Positions 20,567-30,701 of a DNA stretch of 64,000 nucleotides are shown here, in pieces. A model generated the notes under the pieces. The model had not been told where the DNA came from, did not search any database, and was given only the letters and a program-made list of their open reading frames with translations. Source of the DNA: Chrysopilus asiliformis (taxonomy: Eukaryota > Arthropoda > Insecta > Diptera > Rhagionidae). A program made the position numbers and the translations under genes. Where the stretch lies: assembly GCA_964034945.1 (NCBI GenBank), contig OZ035963.1, positions 40,447,090 to 40,511,089 on the forward strand, in the 5' to 3' direction. Every line of letters begins with the position of its first letter. Position 1 is the stretch's first letter.

Positions 20567-22386
20567 TCTGTCAGTCTGTCAGTCTGTCAGTCTGTCAGTC
20601 TGTCAGTCTGTCAGTCTGTCAGTCTGTCAGTCTGTCAGTCTGTCAGTCTGTCAGTCTGTCAGTCTGTCAGTCTGTCAGTCTGTCAGTCTGTCAGTCTGTC
20701 AGTCTGTCAGTCTGTCAGTCTGTCAGTCTGTCAGTCTGTCAGTCTGTCAGTCTGTCAGTCTGTCAGTCTGTCAGTCTGTCAGTCTGTCAGTCTGTCAGTC
20801 TGTCAGTCTGTCAGTCTGTCAGTCTGTCAGTCTGTCAGTCTGTCAGTCTGTCAGTCTGTCAGTCTGTCAGTCTGTCAGTCTGTCAGTCTGTCAGTCTGTC
20901 AGTCTGTCAGTCTGTCAGTCTGTCAGTCTGTCAGTCTGTCAGTCTGTCAGTCTGTCAGTCTGTCAGTCTGTCAGTCTGTCAGTCTGTCAGTCTGTCAGTC
21001 TGTCAGTCTGTCAGTCTGTCAGTCTGTCAGTCTGTCAGTCTGTCAGTCTGTCAGTCTGTCAGTCTGTCAGTCTGTCAGTCTGTCAGTCTGTCAGTCTGTC
21101 AGTCTGTCAGTCTGTCAGTCTGTCAGTCTGTCAGTCTGTCAGTCTGTCAGTCTGTCAGTCTGTCAGTCTGTCAGTCTGTCAGTCTGTCAGTCTGTCAGTC
21201 TGTCAGTCTGTCAGTCTGTCAGTCTGTCAGTCTGTCAGTCTATCAGTCTGTCAGTCTGTCAGTCTGTCAGTCTGTCAGTCTGTCAGTCTGTCAGTCTGTC
21301 AGTCTGTCAGTCTGTCAGTCTGTCAGTCTGTCAGTCTGTCAGTCTGTCAGTCTGTCAGTCTGTCAGTCTGTCAGTCTGTCAGTCTGTCAGTCTGTCAGTC
21401 TGTCAGTCTGTCAGTCTGTCAGTCTGTCAGTCTGTCAGTCTGTCAGTCTGTCAGTCTGTCAGTCTGTCAGTCTGTCAGTCTGTCAGTCTGTCAGTCTGTC
21501 AGTCTGTCAGTCTGTCAGTCTGTCAGTCTGTCAGTCTGTCAGTCTGTCAGTCTGTCAGTCTGTCAGTCTGTCAGTCTGTCAGTCTGTCAGTCTGTCAGTC
21601 TGTCAGTCTGTCAGTCTGTCAGTCTGTCAGTCTGTCAGTCTGTCAGTCTGTCAGTCTGTCAGTCTGTCAGTCTGTCAGTCTGTCAGTCTGTCAGTCTGTC
21701 AGTCTGTCAGTCTGTCAGTCTGTCAGTCTGTCAGTCTGTCAGTCTGTCAGTCTGTCAGTCTGTCAGTCTGTCAGTCTGTCAGTCTGTCAGTCTGTCAGTC
21801 TGTCAGTCTGTCAGTCTGTCAGTCTGTCAGTCTGTCAGTCTGTCAGTCTGTCAGTCTGTCAGTCTGTCAGTCTGTCAGTCTGTCAGTCTGTCAGTCTGTC
21901 AGTCTGTCAGTCTGTCAGTCTGTCAGTCTGTCAGTCTGTCAGTCTGTCAGTCTGTCAGTCTGTCAGTCTGTCAGTCTGTCAGTCTGTCAGTCTGTCAGTC
22001 TGTCAGTCTGTCAGTCTGTCAGTCTGTCAGTCTGTCAGTCTGTCAGTCTGTCAGTCTGTCAGTCTGTCAGTCTGTCAGTCTGTCAGTCTGTCAGTCTGTC
22101 AGTCTGTCAGTCTGTCAGTCTGTCAGTCTGTCAGTCTGTCAGTCTGTCAGTCTGTCAGTCTGTCAGTCTGTCAGTCTGTCAGTCTGTCAGTCTGTCAGTC
22201 TGTCAGTCTGTCAGTCTGTCAGTCTGTCAGTCTGTCAGTCTGTCAGTCTGTCAGTCTGTCAGTCTGTCAGTCTGTCAGTCTGTCAGTCTGTCAGTCTGTC
22301 AGTCTGTCAGTCTGTCAGTCTGTCAGTCTGTCAGTCTGTCAGTCTGTCAGTCTGTCAGTCTGTCAGTCTGTCAGTCTGTCAGTCTG
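20567..22386 (+). repeat. 8-bp satellite (TCTGTCAG)n, ~227 copies
   Basis: A 1,820-base run of the unit TCTGTCAG in perfect register from end to end, with one base change seen (G to A at 21242). The unit has no + strand stop in any frame, so the whole array reads as an open frame of period eight residues (SVCQSVSL). This is repeat, not gene. The homologous core is only about 3-4 units in the two other copies of the host repeat (8379-8412 and 33821-33846), so this is a recent expansion, or a collapse/expansion set by the assembly. Confidence 0.95.
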
Positions 22387-23010
22387 CGTACAAGATTTCT
22401 CAAAAACTAATAGAGCTAGCGCCATGAAATTTTATAGGCATGTTGGGTCCTGAAATAGGACGATCCTATCAACTTTTGGTGGAAATCCGTTAACCAAAAT
22501 GGTGGTTTTTCAAAAATCGCAATTTCGTTTTTCTCGATTTACTCCCAAACTACGTATTTTTTAGTGGCCTTAAGTATGACAAAACTTGGAGAAAATAAAA
22601 TTTCCCACACTTTTGTCTTTAGCTATAACTCGATATCTCAACCTGTTATCGAGATAAACCGTTATTTGCAAAAAAAAAACAGTTTTTTGCAATTATCTCG
22701 AAAACTAACGAGTTTTTGCTGACTGAATGTATGAAGTGAATTAATGAGAATGGCATTCTGCACAATTTTGTCTTTTACCGTTATCCGTTATCTTTTACCG
22801 TTATTGAGATATTTTCATTAATATGTAAAAAATCATATGTTTGCGAATAATTTGCAAACTAACGGTTTTTCGACAAATCAGTTAAAAGAATAATTAAAGA
22901 TGTTAACATTTTCTACATTTTTGCCATTTACCGTAAATTGATATCTTTTACCGTTCTCAAGTTATCTCAAATTTTGTACGTTTTTGATATTTTTGGATGA
23001 ACTAACAATT
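22387..23010 (+). repeat. Family-2 repeat, right arm
   Basis: From the end of the satellite to the Penelope insert this matches the standalone family-2 copy (7641-8380, inverted) and the one at 33846-34270, e.g. GGTCCTGAAATAGGACGATCC and repeated ATCTCGATAAC / TTTTACCGTTAT phrases. The last 12 bases are the left copy of the Penelope target duplication. Confidence 0.75.
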
Positions 23011-23378
23011 ATAATATTTTATAGGGCTTATAGGTCAAAAATAAAACAAATGTTTCTAATAGTCAATAAATATTTTCTTTTACTTCTCGACGTTTCGCCT
23101 GTTTTCACTTGGCGTCTTCAGGAGCTATACATTTGAACACAAAATTTCTCATTAGGAAACAATACTATGCAATTAGAATCTAGTACTTACAATTTATTAA
23201 CATTGATAAAATCACTATATATATATAATTAAAAGTCAAAAATTGAAAATCAATAAAATCACAATTACTACATATATAATAAATTAAATTAACTAAATAA
23301 ATTTGGCTACGGACGTTACAATTAAACTAAGCTTTTTCAAAAATTGTATATACTTAGCGGGGCCTTATTTGAGGACTG

Positions 23379-23735
23379 TTATTTTAAAATAGCACAGTAT
23401 GTGGCGTTTACATCGTCCACCGTGTCTGACTTTCTATTCATGCTGTTTTTAGTACGATAAATGTGAAGAGCTTCTAGTATGTATCGTTTCTTTTGGTGTT
23501 TTTCTTTATCTAGAATTCTTGTTTTTTCAAAGTCAGGTGTGTGATCTTGTTCCACGCAATGATAAGTGAGTGCTGTTTTGTTGCTGCTTTTAGATTTTAA
23601 GTCCGACTTATGTCCCGCGATTCTGTTTTTTAGATATTGCTTTGTTGTCCCAACATACTCCATATCACAGCCTGATGTTTGATTGCCACCGCAAGGTATG
23701 TTGTAAATGACATCATGTTGATCATGTTGATGCAA
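23379..23735 (-). pseudogene. Penelope GIY-YIG endonuclease, left copy
   Basis: The frame encodes VIYNIPCGGNQTSGCDMEYV then GTTKQYLKNRIAGHKSDLKS, a GIY-YIG fold with YV in the second motif and R and H in place, followed by TALTYHCVEQDHTPDFEKT and a basic end. In Penelope elements this domain follows the RT and nicks target DNA. Upstream (23736-23866, minus) is a piece of the RT with KFIVKYVDDLLAVF, but the sequence between RT and endonuclease is deleted at a CAACATGAT repeat, so the fusion is not a working protein. Confidence 0.85.
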
Positions 23736-23866
23736 GTTGATAATCGTTTAATTTCCCTAAAATTGATTGAATCTCATCTGTCTTGAAAACTGCTAATAAA
23801 TCGTCAACATATTTTACAATAAATTTTAAGGAACCATTCAGTTTTGTAAGAGACTCAAGACAACAA
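23736..23866 (-). pseudogene. Penelope reverse transcriptase palm fragment (YVDD)
   Basis: Minus-strand translation gives CLESLTKLNGSLKFIVKYVD then DLLAVFKTDEIQSILGKL, the catalytic C motif of Penelope RT and the following helix. It joins the GIY-YIG frame of the left copy after an internal deletion and stops on the other side at the turn-around point of the palindrome (about 23867). Confidence 0.8.
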
Positions 23867-23873
23867 AAAATAT

Positions 23874-24362
23874 ATGAGTTTGACATATATTCCGGGAGTC
23901 TCTGAAGCTACGTCGCGGGTATTAAAAGAATGCAACAGAAATACAGAAATTGCATTCAGAAATAAAAAAACAGTAGGGAGTTTATTTACTAGACTCAAGG
24001 ATAAGACCTCGAAATGGCATCAACATGATGTCATTTACAACATACCTTGCGGTGGCAATCAAACATCAGGCTGTGATATGGAGTATGTTGGGACAACAAA
24101 GCAATATCTAAAAAACAGAATCGCGGGACATAAGTCGGACTTAAAATCTAAAAGCAGCAACAAAACAGCACTCACTTATCATTGCGTGGAACAAGATCAC
24201 ACACCTGACTTTGAAAAAACAAGAATTCTAGATAAAGAAAAACACCAAAAGAAACGATACATACTAGAAGCTCTTCACATTTATCGTACTAAAAACAGCA
24301 TGAATAGAAAGTCAGACACGGTGGACGATGTAAACGCCACATACTGTGCTATTTTAAAATAA
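23874..24362 (+). CDS. Penelope linker plus GIY-YIG endonuclease, right copy
   Basis: A 162-residue open frame. Residues 1-50 (YIPGVSEATSRVLKE, AFRNKKTVGSLFTRLKDK) match the conserved stretch between RT and endonuclease in Penelope elements. Residues 51-162 are the GIY-YIG domain, identical in sequence to the left copy. The N-terminal RT is missing, so this is a 5'-truncated copy; the ATG used here is incidental. Undamaged coding and identical arms suggest recent origin. It would not act alone but could in principle encode a free endonuclease domain; no evidence for that. Confidence 0.8.
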   Translation: MSLTYIPGVSEATSRVLKECNRNTEIAFRNKKTVGSLFTRLKDKTSKWHQHDVIYNIPCGGNQTSGCDMEYVGTTKQYLKNRIAGHKSDLKSKSSNKTALTYHCVEQDHTPDFEKTRILDKEKHQKKRYILEALHIYRTKNSMNRKSDTVDDVNATYCAILK

Positions 24363-24890
24363 CAGTCCTCAAATAAGGCCCCGCTAAGTATATACAATTT
24401 TTGAAAAAGCTTAGTTTAATTGTAACGTCCGTAGCCAAATTTATTTAGTTAATTTAATTTATTATATATGTAGTAATTGTGATTTTATTGATTTTCAATT
24501 TTTGACTTTTAATTATATATATATAGTGATTTTATCAATGTTAATAAATTGTAAGTACTAGATTCTAATTGCATAGTATTGTTTCCTAATGAGAAATTTT
24601 GTGTTCAAATGTATAGCTCCTGAAGACGCCAAGTGAAAACAGGCGAAACGTCGAGAAGTAAAAGAAAATATTTATTGACTATTAGAAACATTTGTTTTAT
24701 TTTTGACCTATAAGCCCTATAAAATATTATAGACATAATTGTGGTCACCCATTATTTTATTTGAACTAACAATTTATTGGGAGGTCGTCTTAGGTTGACA
24801 ACGCGACAGGGCTCTAGCGCAAATTGCGCAGGGTCGTAGATTTTGTAGAAGAAAGTTTTGTGTTGACCACAACTGATATTTTTTCTTTGC

Positions 24891-25055
24891 TCCCCAAAAT
24901 CGAGCGAGAAAAGTCGATTTTTTCATGCGGCTACAAAAAAAATAAATCTTGGAAAAAAAGTGGATTTTTCAGGGGGATATGGGGGATAGCCAAGTCCGAA
25001 AAGGGGATAATCCCCCTCAAAGGGGGATAATCCCCCTCAAAGGGGGATAAATGGT
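24891..25055 (+). repeat. Short 20-bp tandem repeat and unassigned DNA
   Basis: The unit AAAGGGGGATAATCCCCCTC, itself near-palindromic, is repeated about three times at 24999-25050. The preceding 100 bases are unassigned. Confidence 0.6.
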
Positions 25056-25630
25056 CACGCTAGTCTAAATCCTCCTATCTCCAAATGGATTGAGAGCTAA
25101 CTGTCTGATCGTTCAATACGGGTTGTATTGGATGGATTCAAGTCTGATTTCTGGAAAATTAACTCTGGTGTCCCTCACGGATCAGGTCTAGCTCCTACGC
25201 TCTTCTTAATATTTATCAATGATCTACTGTCTCTCACTCTCAATCCTCTTTTCTGTTTCGCTGATGACAGCTCCCTTGACGCCTCTTATCATTTCAACTC
25301 ACCTGCAGAATCGAACGCCATTGCAGTTCGATCGAAACGCAGTGAGCAAATTAGATCCTTGAATTCTGATTTAAACACAATTCTGGCTTGGGGAAAAATC
25401 ATCCGTGTGAAATACAACGCATCTAAAACCCAATCAATGCTGTTGTCGATGATATGTGAAAAATCCCACGAAACAATCGAATTTATGAGTAAGTCCATTA
25501 GTGACTCTACAAACATCAGAATGTTGGGCATCGAAATAAACCAGAAGCTCAAATGTACCGATCATATTTTTAAAATTGTAAGGGAAGCATCGCAATGTGT
25601 AGGCTTTCTGGGACACTACAAAAAAAAGAA
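25056..25630 (+). pseudogene. LINE reverse transcriptase fragment (second LINE family)
   Basis: Translation reads PPISKWIES*LSDRSIRVVLD, INSGVPHGSGLAPTLFLIF, INDLLSLT, then the active site CFADDSSLDASYHF, followed by LNSDLNTILAWGKIIRVKYN, ASKTQSMLL and NIRMLGIEINQKLKC. These are RT palm blocks of an insect LINE; F-A-D-D is the catalytic box. An early stop near 25095 and loss of the finger region show a broken copy. It is cut by repeat copy B at about 25626, and its 3' part appears again at 26636. With 19321-19912 it probably formed one element. Confidence 0.82.
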
Positions 25631-26590
25631 GGTGTCTGTCTCGTAGAGACGGCCAGAAGACGTGGATCCGCCTACAACGACCGCCAATAGATATTTAAGT
25701 AAGACATTTTAGTGAAAAGGAATTTAAAGAAACAAATTTTTATTTAAAAATAATTTTATTAATAATTGGTTTATGATAAGAGAAGTATGAAATAAATATC
25801 ATACATACAGTGTTCAAAAAGCTCCCATTTCCAGTCTTTCGTTCTGCTCCCAAGGAGGAATTGAATCAATTGAAAATAAAAATTCAGCATTTCAGTAAAA
25901 CGATTCAAAGAACAAGAATGAAATTATGTTTTTTTTTCTTTTTGTTTTTAAAACATTTGCGTTTTCTTTTTAAGATATTTAAGAACAGAACTTTAATGCT
26001 GGGAGCGAAATATCGCTCTCTTACTAATGAAATACATACTTATATATGTGTGTGCATCATACCCAATAGCCATCGCTTGAGGCTTTCATTCATTTTATGC
26101 GAGACCCACAAACCGTTTTGAACAAGGAGCGAAAACTTAAAAAGAAACAATTTCGTTCTTAACTTGGGAGGGAGAACGAAAAATGTGCATCGATCGTTCC
26201 GACTCCTACGAATAGTACCGCGGAGCTCAAAATCTCTTTAGAGAATGAAAGAGAAAGCATAAAATAATACACACAAAGAAAACATAAAAACAGTACAAAT
26301 GTGAAATCTGTACTACAAGCAGCAAATACAGCATAACAGCGGCAGTGAAAATTTAGATTTTGATTTAAAAAAAAATAATTGAACATAGTTTAACATAACA
26401 AAATACCCTAAACAATGCTTTAGTGCAGGCCGTATTTTATAACACAGTGTCTCTTCGGATGTCACCACAAACTATCGAGTATCATCGATTGCAAATTTGT
26501 TATCATGGCAGCAAGGCAGAATTTCTAATTTGTACCCCTATAACCAAAATCTACGACGTATCCACATCAAAATATTTCACACCAATCAAA
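25628..26590. repeat. Unclassified repeat family, copy B
   Basis: Starts TGTCTGTCTCGTAGAGACGG like copies A and C. Positions 26268-26560 match the end of copy A (AAACATAAAAACAGTAC… through CGATTGCAAATTTGTTATC). The middle (about 25750-26265) differs from A and C and may be a replacement or an insert; it includes mirrored AACGAAA / CGTTCTT words. It splits the LINE reading frame. Confidence 0.65.
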
Positions 26591-27140
26591 GTGCTCTGCA
26601 TCTACAAGACCGAGACTTGAATATAATTCGCACATTCGGGCTGGAGCACTAAAAACTGTCCTGCAACTGCTGGACCGAATTCAAAAACGTGCGATCCGAC
26701 TGATTGGAGACAAGGTAGCATTTCTGTTTTTCTACTTCAATGCTCTTGTTTCCTAACACTCATTTCATTCTGTTGCTTGTCGCGATTACTTTGGCTTCGG
26801 GCACAATTTGTTTTTAGTGGATTCGACGTTTGAACCTTTTCCTTTTGTACCTCGATTATAGCCATAACATCTAATTTCTAACTCGAATAAAACTTTTTTG
26901 ATTGTCTTTTGTGAATTTTCCGTGATGAAATTCTACTTAACGCAACTGCCCTGTTTTCAATTTCCCTGTTCTCAATCCCTGCCTTTCGCTAAATTTATGA
27001 CGAAAACGAGTATGGTGTCTTTCACATTAAAAACCTCTTTGAAAGACCTATGGTCTCTCAATTCAATGTTCGACTGGTGTAAGTCACATGATTCACTCCA
27101 CACATGATTCACTCCACACATGGTTCACTCGAAGTAAATA
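26591..27140 (+). pseudogene. LINE C-terminal and 3' fragment
   Basis: After repeat B a LINE-like frame returns: RAGALKTVLQLLDRIQKRAI RLIGDK near 26640-26715, the block that follows the RT in this LINE family, then decayed wording (CRDYFGFGHNLF, DSTFEPFPFVP) to about 26860. The rest up to the palindrome is probably 3' UTR or unrelated. Several stops; dead. Confidence 0.6.
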
Positions 27141-27267
27141 GGCCCTATTCCAGGATCCGATACGAATGATTCGGATCGTAAACTCAATGTTGTTGTTAGT
27201 GTTTTATACCAACAGCAACATTGAGTTTACGATCCGAATCATTCGTATCGGATCCTGGAATAGGGCC
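27141..27267. mobile_element. Foldback MITE, 127 bp, near-perfect palindrome
   Basis: GGCCCTATTCCAGGATCC at the left and its inverse at the right start arms of about 57 bases that pair almost perfectly around a short loop (about 27198-27210). The DNA would fold into a long hairpin. Flanks do not show a clear duplication. Confidence 0.75.
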
Positions 27268-27909
27268 CAATATGTTAAAGGCAAAGCCTTAGGGGCGAAT
27301 TCTTCTATACACTCTCTATAGTAGTTTACAAGGCCTAGAAAACTTTTCATTTAGAACTTAACGTATTCTACGATTTGAGGATCGGGATGAAAATTTCCAG
27401 GAACTTGTGCTAAACTGAACGATTCCCTCATCCACATTTCTATGGGTTTCGTCTAAACGATAATTTTTTAGGTTAGCAGCTTTGTTTTTATATAAAATCG
27501 TCTTTCTTCAGGATTTGCTTCTGGATCCATAAATCTATAATTTCTCATATTATTTTTTTGTGTCTGATGATTCGTTCCACGCACTCCAAACGGTATACTA
27601 AATCTAATATACTCCTATATGTATATCATACAGAGTATAAACAATGCGGAATCGGAAAAGATTTTTTGAAAGAAACATCAAGTTTTGATCCATCAATGGC
27701 TGGATCTCATCAGAGTAACGTCATGATCTCTGTCACAAAGGATGTGAATGAGGAAGGTGAGTGCAAATTTCTCTGTATAAGTCAACTTTATCCACCAAAA
27801 AATTGAACTGGTTTTTTACAAGCGACGGTAATATCTCCTGTTATTACAGCCTTTCGATATAATTTTTAGTAAGGCAGAATTATTTCCTTATGAGGCATTG
27901 CATCAGGTT
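27268..27909. other. Unassigned DNA around a candidate exon
   Basis: No repeat or element is recognised here. The only coding-like signal is the 123-base exon candidate at 27634-27756, described separately. Confidence 0.45.
27634..27756 (+). CDS. Candidate internal exon, unknown protein
   Basis: A 123-base open stretch between an acceptor (CTCCTATATGTATATCATACAG) reduced here to its key part ATATCATACAG and a strong donor GTGAGT. In the frame that starts with two leftover bases it reads YKQCGIGKDFLKETSSF and then DPSMAGSHQSNVMISVTKD. Length is a multiple of three with phase 2-in/1-out. The residue mix looks like ordinary protein rather than AT-rich noise, and it is not part of any repeat I can see. 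I do not recognise the protein. It could belong to the same + strand gene as the acidic last exon at 39784. Confidence 0.35.
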
Positions 27910-28147
27910 TTTTATACCCGTATAGTGAAACCAAAGTATATATTAAATATGCCTTACCGTTTGTAACGCCAAGATCCCGTTATCACACACAAAAATAAAT
28001 TACATCAGTGTGTTTAGAATGATAAAAAAAAATTGAATTTTGCATGTCCGTCCGTTTGTCTGTCTGTCCGTCTGTGGCGCGGATTGCGACTTTGATACAA
28101 CTGTTCTCCGTTCACTTAAATCACCATACGGGTTTTCAATAATTGTT
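27910..28147 (+). mobile_element. INE-1/DINE-1-like repeat, copy 3 (internally deleted)
   Basis: Begins TTTTTATACCCGTATAGTGA, has the AACGCCAAGATCCCG block and a short GTCY core (28046-28073), then jumps to the CACCATACGGG end. The ~300 bases after the core are missing compared with copy 5. Confidence 0.78.
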
Positions 28148-28665
28148 TTGGAGTTGATTTAGGTAATTGCCTTTTAATAGCAATGTGAACATTAGAAAAT
28201 TTAAGTTCACACCCCTTTTTGGTTTATTCTGAAGATGGGTGCCGATTTGTTTTTTTTTTTTTTTTGTTATTCCCATTATTGTAAATTTTTATTCGATATG
28301 AATACAATAGAAGATAGAACTTATGTTGTGAAATAAGATATCTTGTGAAATACAACAATAAAAACAAGAACTTTCTCTACAACTTTTTCATTGCAATGAC
28401 CAAAATCTGTCAACCCAGTAAAAAGGTATGCGTGAACATACATAAAAAATACATACATAGGAGTTGAACCTTTTCCTTTTTCGAAGTCGATTAAAAAAAG
28501 TATAAAATTAGCCTTAAATTTTTAACTCAGTAGGCTTAAAAAGCACATTTAAAATCTTAAAAATTGAAAAACTCAACCTAGAATTTAAAAAAATCGAAAA
28601 TCAGTTTTTTAAACTACATCGGGAGGAATTTTTTAAACTAAATAGCTGAAAAAATTGATTTCAAC
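28148..28665. other. AT-rich, no gene seen
   Basis: Contains a T run at 28250-28265 and no coding or repeat signal that I can name. The last five bases (TCAAC) are the target duplication of the BEL/Pao element. Confidence 0.5.
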
Positions 28666-28903
28666 TGTTTTTACTTTGCCGGTTTTAATGCCTTAGTTGG
28701 GAAAACAATTTTGTAATTAAAAGAAAAAAACGTCTGAAATTGTGCTGTTGATCGAATGATATTTTAAACGAGACTGATTACAAAAATGTTAACAATTCAT
28801 TTTCGCAATGATTACAAAAATGTCCGTTTGGCAAACAATACAAAATATTCTTATAAAGAAATGTTATTCAATTTGTTAAAGTTAAATGATGAAATACAAA
28901 ACA
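28666..28903 (-). repeat. BEL/Pao 3' LTR (238 bp)
   Basis: Starts and ends with TG…CA and shares long blocks with the other LTR (TAATGCCTTAGTT, CAACAGCACAA inverse, TTGGCAAACAATACAAAATA). It lacks the ~68-bp duplication and the ~60-base segment present in the 5' LTR. Confidence 0.85.
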
Positions 28904-28964
28904 TACCGCCCACCTTGCTGGCGAAACGTTAGCAAAACAAGTATGTAGCTATTTTGTGAAAGGA

Positions 28965-29363
28965 TTAACGATTGGATAGTTGAATTTCGGTTGATACTGC
29001 TGAAGATGTTACGCCGGATGAGTTTATTGGCAGGGTGCACAACTTTACTATTGGCCTCTTGTAGCAAGATGATTGAGTTTTAACAGTCGCTACACGAACT
29101 AAGACATCAGGTCCAGGATGAACATCTGTAACTCGTCCCATGGGCCATTTGCTTGGAGGATATCTCTCGTCAATAATGAGAACGAATGAACCAATCTTTA
29201 TTCGATGCGATGGATGATGCCATTTTGAAATTCCTTGAAAATGCTGAAGATATTCAGTAGACCATCTTTGCCAAAATCCCTCGAACATGTGTCTCAACAG
29301 CTGCCACATTGATAATCGCGAACCTTTAATATCGATGACAGAAGGCTCTGGAACGGTTGTCAA
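28965..29363 (-). pseudogene. BEL/Pao integrase C-terminal domain (DUF5641-type)
   Basis: The frame contains VPEPSVIDIKGSRLSMWQLL, FWQRWSTEYLQHFQGISKW, VLIIDERYPPSKWPMGRV and YKRPIVKLCTLPI, the same blocks as in the BEL copy at 1131-1440, so both copies are from related families. It ends 60 bases before the 3' LTR. Confidence 0.85.
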
Positions 29364-29494
29364 TGCGGATCCAATCAGGAAATGAGCAGGACTGAGTGCC
29401 TCGAGGTCATTTGGATCGTCAGACAGAGGGCATAGAAGGCGGGAATTTAATACCGCTTCTACTTGACAGAGAAGAGTTGCAAATTCTTCATAGG

Positions 29495-30025
29495 TCAGAC
29501 ATGGGTCACCAATGACACGTCGCGTCGTAGATGAAATTTTACGGACTTAACACCAGCTTCCCCCTTGCCTCCGAAATGTGGGGCAGAAGGGGGATTAAAT
29601 ATCCATTCAGTTTCGTCCTGGGCTAATAGGGTAGCGAGATCTTCGAATTCCTTAGAAGATGTGGAAAAGAGTTTTCTTAGTTCTGCGTCTGCACCGACGA
29701 GGTTTGATCCGCAGTCACTACGTAAGGTAGCACATATTCCGCGACGTGCTACGAACCGACGATAAGCGTCGAGAAAACCTTCTGTAGAATAGTCCGTTGC
29801 TAATTCTAAGTGAAGCGCTGAGGACGATAAACAAACGAATAAAACAATAATTTCTGCAACGGTAAGATGATTAGATGTAAAGGTTCTTTCATCCTTCTTA
29901 GTTTTACATTGTTTGATGAAGAGTAAACATCTTGCTGTAACTGCGAGTAATTTTTTGAGACTTGAATAACGTTCAACTAGGTTCAAAAGACTGGCTGAAT
30001 GATCAGTGGTTGCTGTAGCTACCAA
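29495..30025 (-). pseudogene. BEL/Pao integrase core
   Basis: Recognisable blocks are SSSALHLELATDYSTEGFLD, YRRFVARRGICATLRSDCG, NLVGADAELRKLF and WIFNPPSAPHFGGKGEAGVK (catalytic glutamate context). The zinc-binding N-terminus and the first catalytic aspartate region are incomplete. The frame ends at a shift before 29495 and resumes at 29363. Confidence 0.82.
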
Positions 30026-30026
30026 T

Positions 30027-30555
30027 TTATCTAGTTCTTACGTGCTTAAGTTGTTCGAGAAATTCCTGCCATTGGTTTGCAAAGCTATGTGGTAACTCAT
30101 CATCCCAATCAAGCTTAATTGTCCAGATCTCTTGCAAAAAGATTTTCGCTCGAACGATAATAGGTGCAAGCCAACCGAGAGGATCAAAACATTGTGCGAT
30201 TCGAGACAAAACCGAACGTTTTGTGAACGTTAGATCTTCGAGACGATAAATTTTCTTCAGCACATTTCATCATGTTCCCTAGCGATTCGTATTCATTCAG
30301 AAATTTCGAGTAAGCCTCATGAAATGAATGATTCCTTGAGAAACGCATCTTCATACAATTGAGAAGGTTGAGAGCAGATGTACGCGAATCACCGATGTCA
30401 CTAATTGGCCAGCGGAGAGGTAACCGAACGACGTACCGACCAGTTGAGTCTCTTTTGTGGGTTATGACGAAATGATTCTCACATTCGATCTCTTCAGGAG
30501 AAAAATCACCAGCATTAGAGATAAAAATTTCTTCCTGAAGCCAAAATCGTTGCAT
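30027..30555 (-). pseudogene. BEL/Pao pol segments flanking a deleted RT
   Basis: Positions 30555-30250 encode the stretch before RT (MQRFWLQEEIFISN, FVITHKRDSTGRYVVRLPLR, NHSFHEAYSKFLNEYESLG). Positions 30263-30027 encode the stretch after RT (FTKRSVLSRIAQCFDPLGWL then APIIVRAKIFLQEIW). In complete BEL elements several hundred residues with the YVDD box lie between, and here they are gone, so the junction near 30250 is an internal deletion. Confidence 0.82.
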
Positions 30556-30701
30556 TAGTTCAATTAATTCTCTGTCAATTGAACAATGTAAATTATGTGC
30601 GACCGAGTTAGTCTTGGTTTGGTTGGATGGGCCCTGATATTATCCAACCGAGAGATGTTTGTTGGGCAATTGGATCTGTTGGTGAACCTTTGATGAGTCC
30701 T

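Larger units (their letters stand above)
23011..24772. mobile_element. Penelope-like element pair, head-to-head palindrome
   Basis: The insert is flanked by a 12-bp duplication GAACTAACAATT (22999-23010 and 24773-24784); the empty target is preserved in the other family-2 copies. Its two arms (23011-23722 and 24019-24730) are inverted copies that look identical where compared, including two GIY-YIG frames with the same 112 residues. The 3' ends point outward. The left copy has an RT piece fused to the GIY-YIG by a deletion; the right copy has the RT-endonuclease linker. A 42-base non-palindromic tail (24731-24772) lies on the right only. Penelope-like elements are known for tandem and inverted partial copies. 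Confidence 0.85.
20154..24890 (+). mobile_element. hAT copy 1 carrying a family-2 repeat; right end lost
   Basis: The left end TAGGGCTGCCAAAAATATGC and following ~290 bases match the complete hAT at 33403-34713, including many TGCATATTT subterminal words. As in that copy, a family-2 repeat starts at TACTTTC (20440). Here the repeat's microsatellite core has grown to 1.8 kb, and a Penelope palindrome (23011-24772) is inserted before the repeat's end at about 24890. The hAT right terminus is absent, so this is a truncated copy and its TSD cannot be read. Confidence 0.75.

Noticed and set aside
20537..22453. 638-residue frame of SVCQSVSL repeats
   Set aside because: It is the translation of an 8-bp satellite with no + strand stop in any frame; sister repeats have only a few units.
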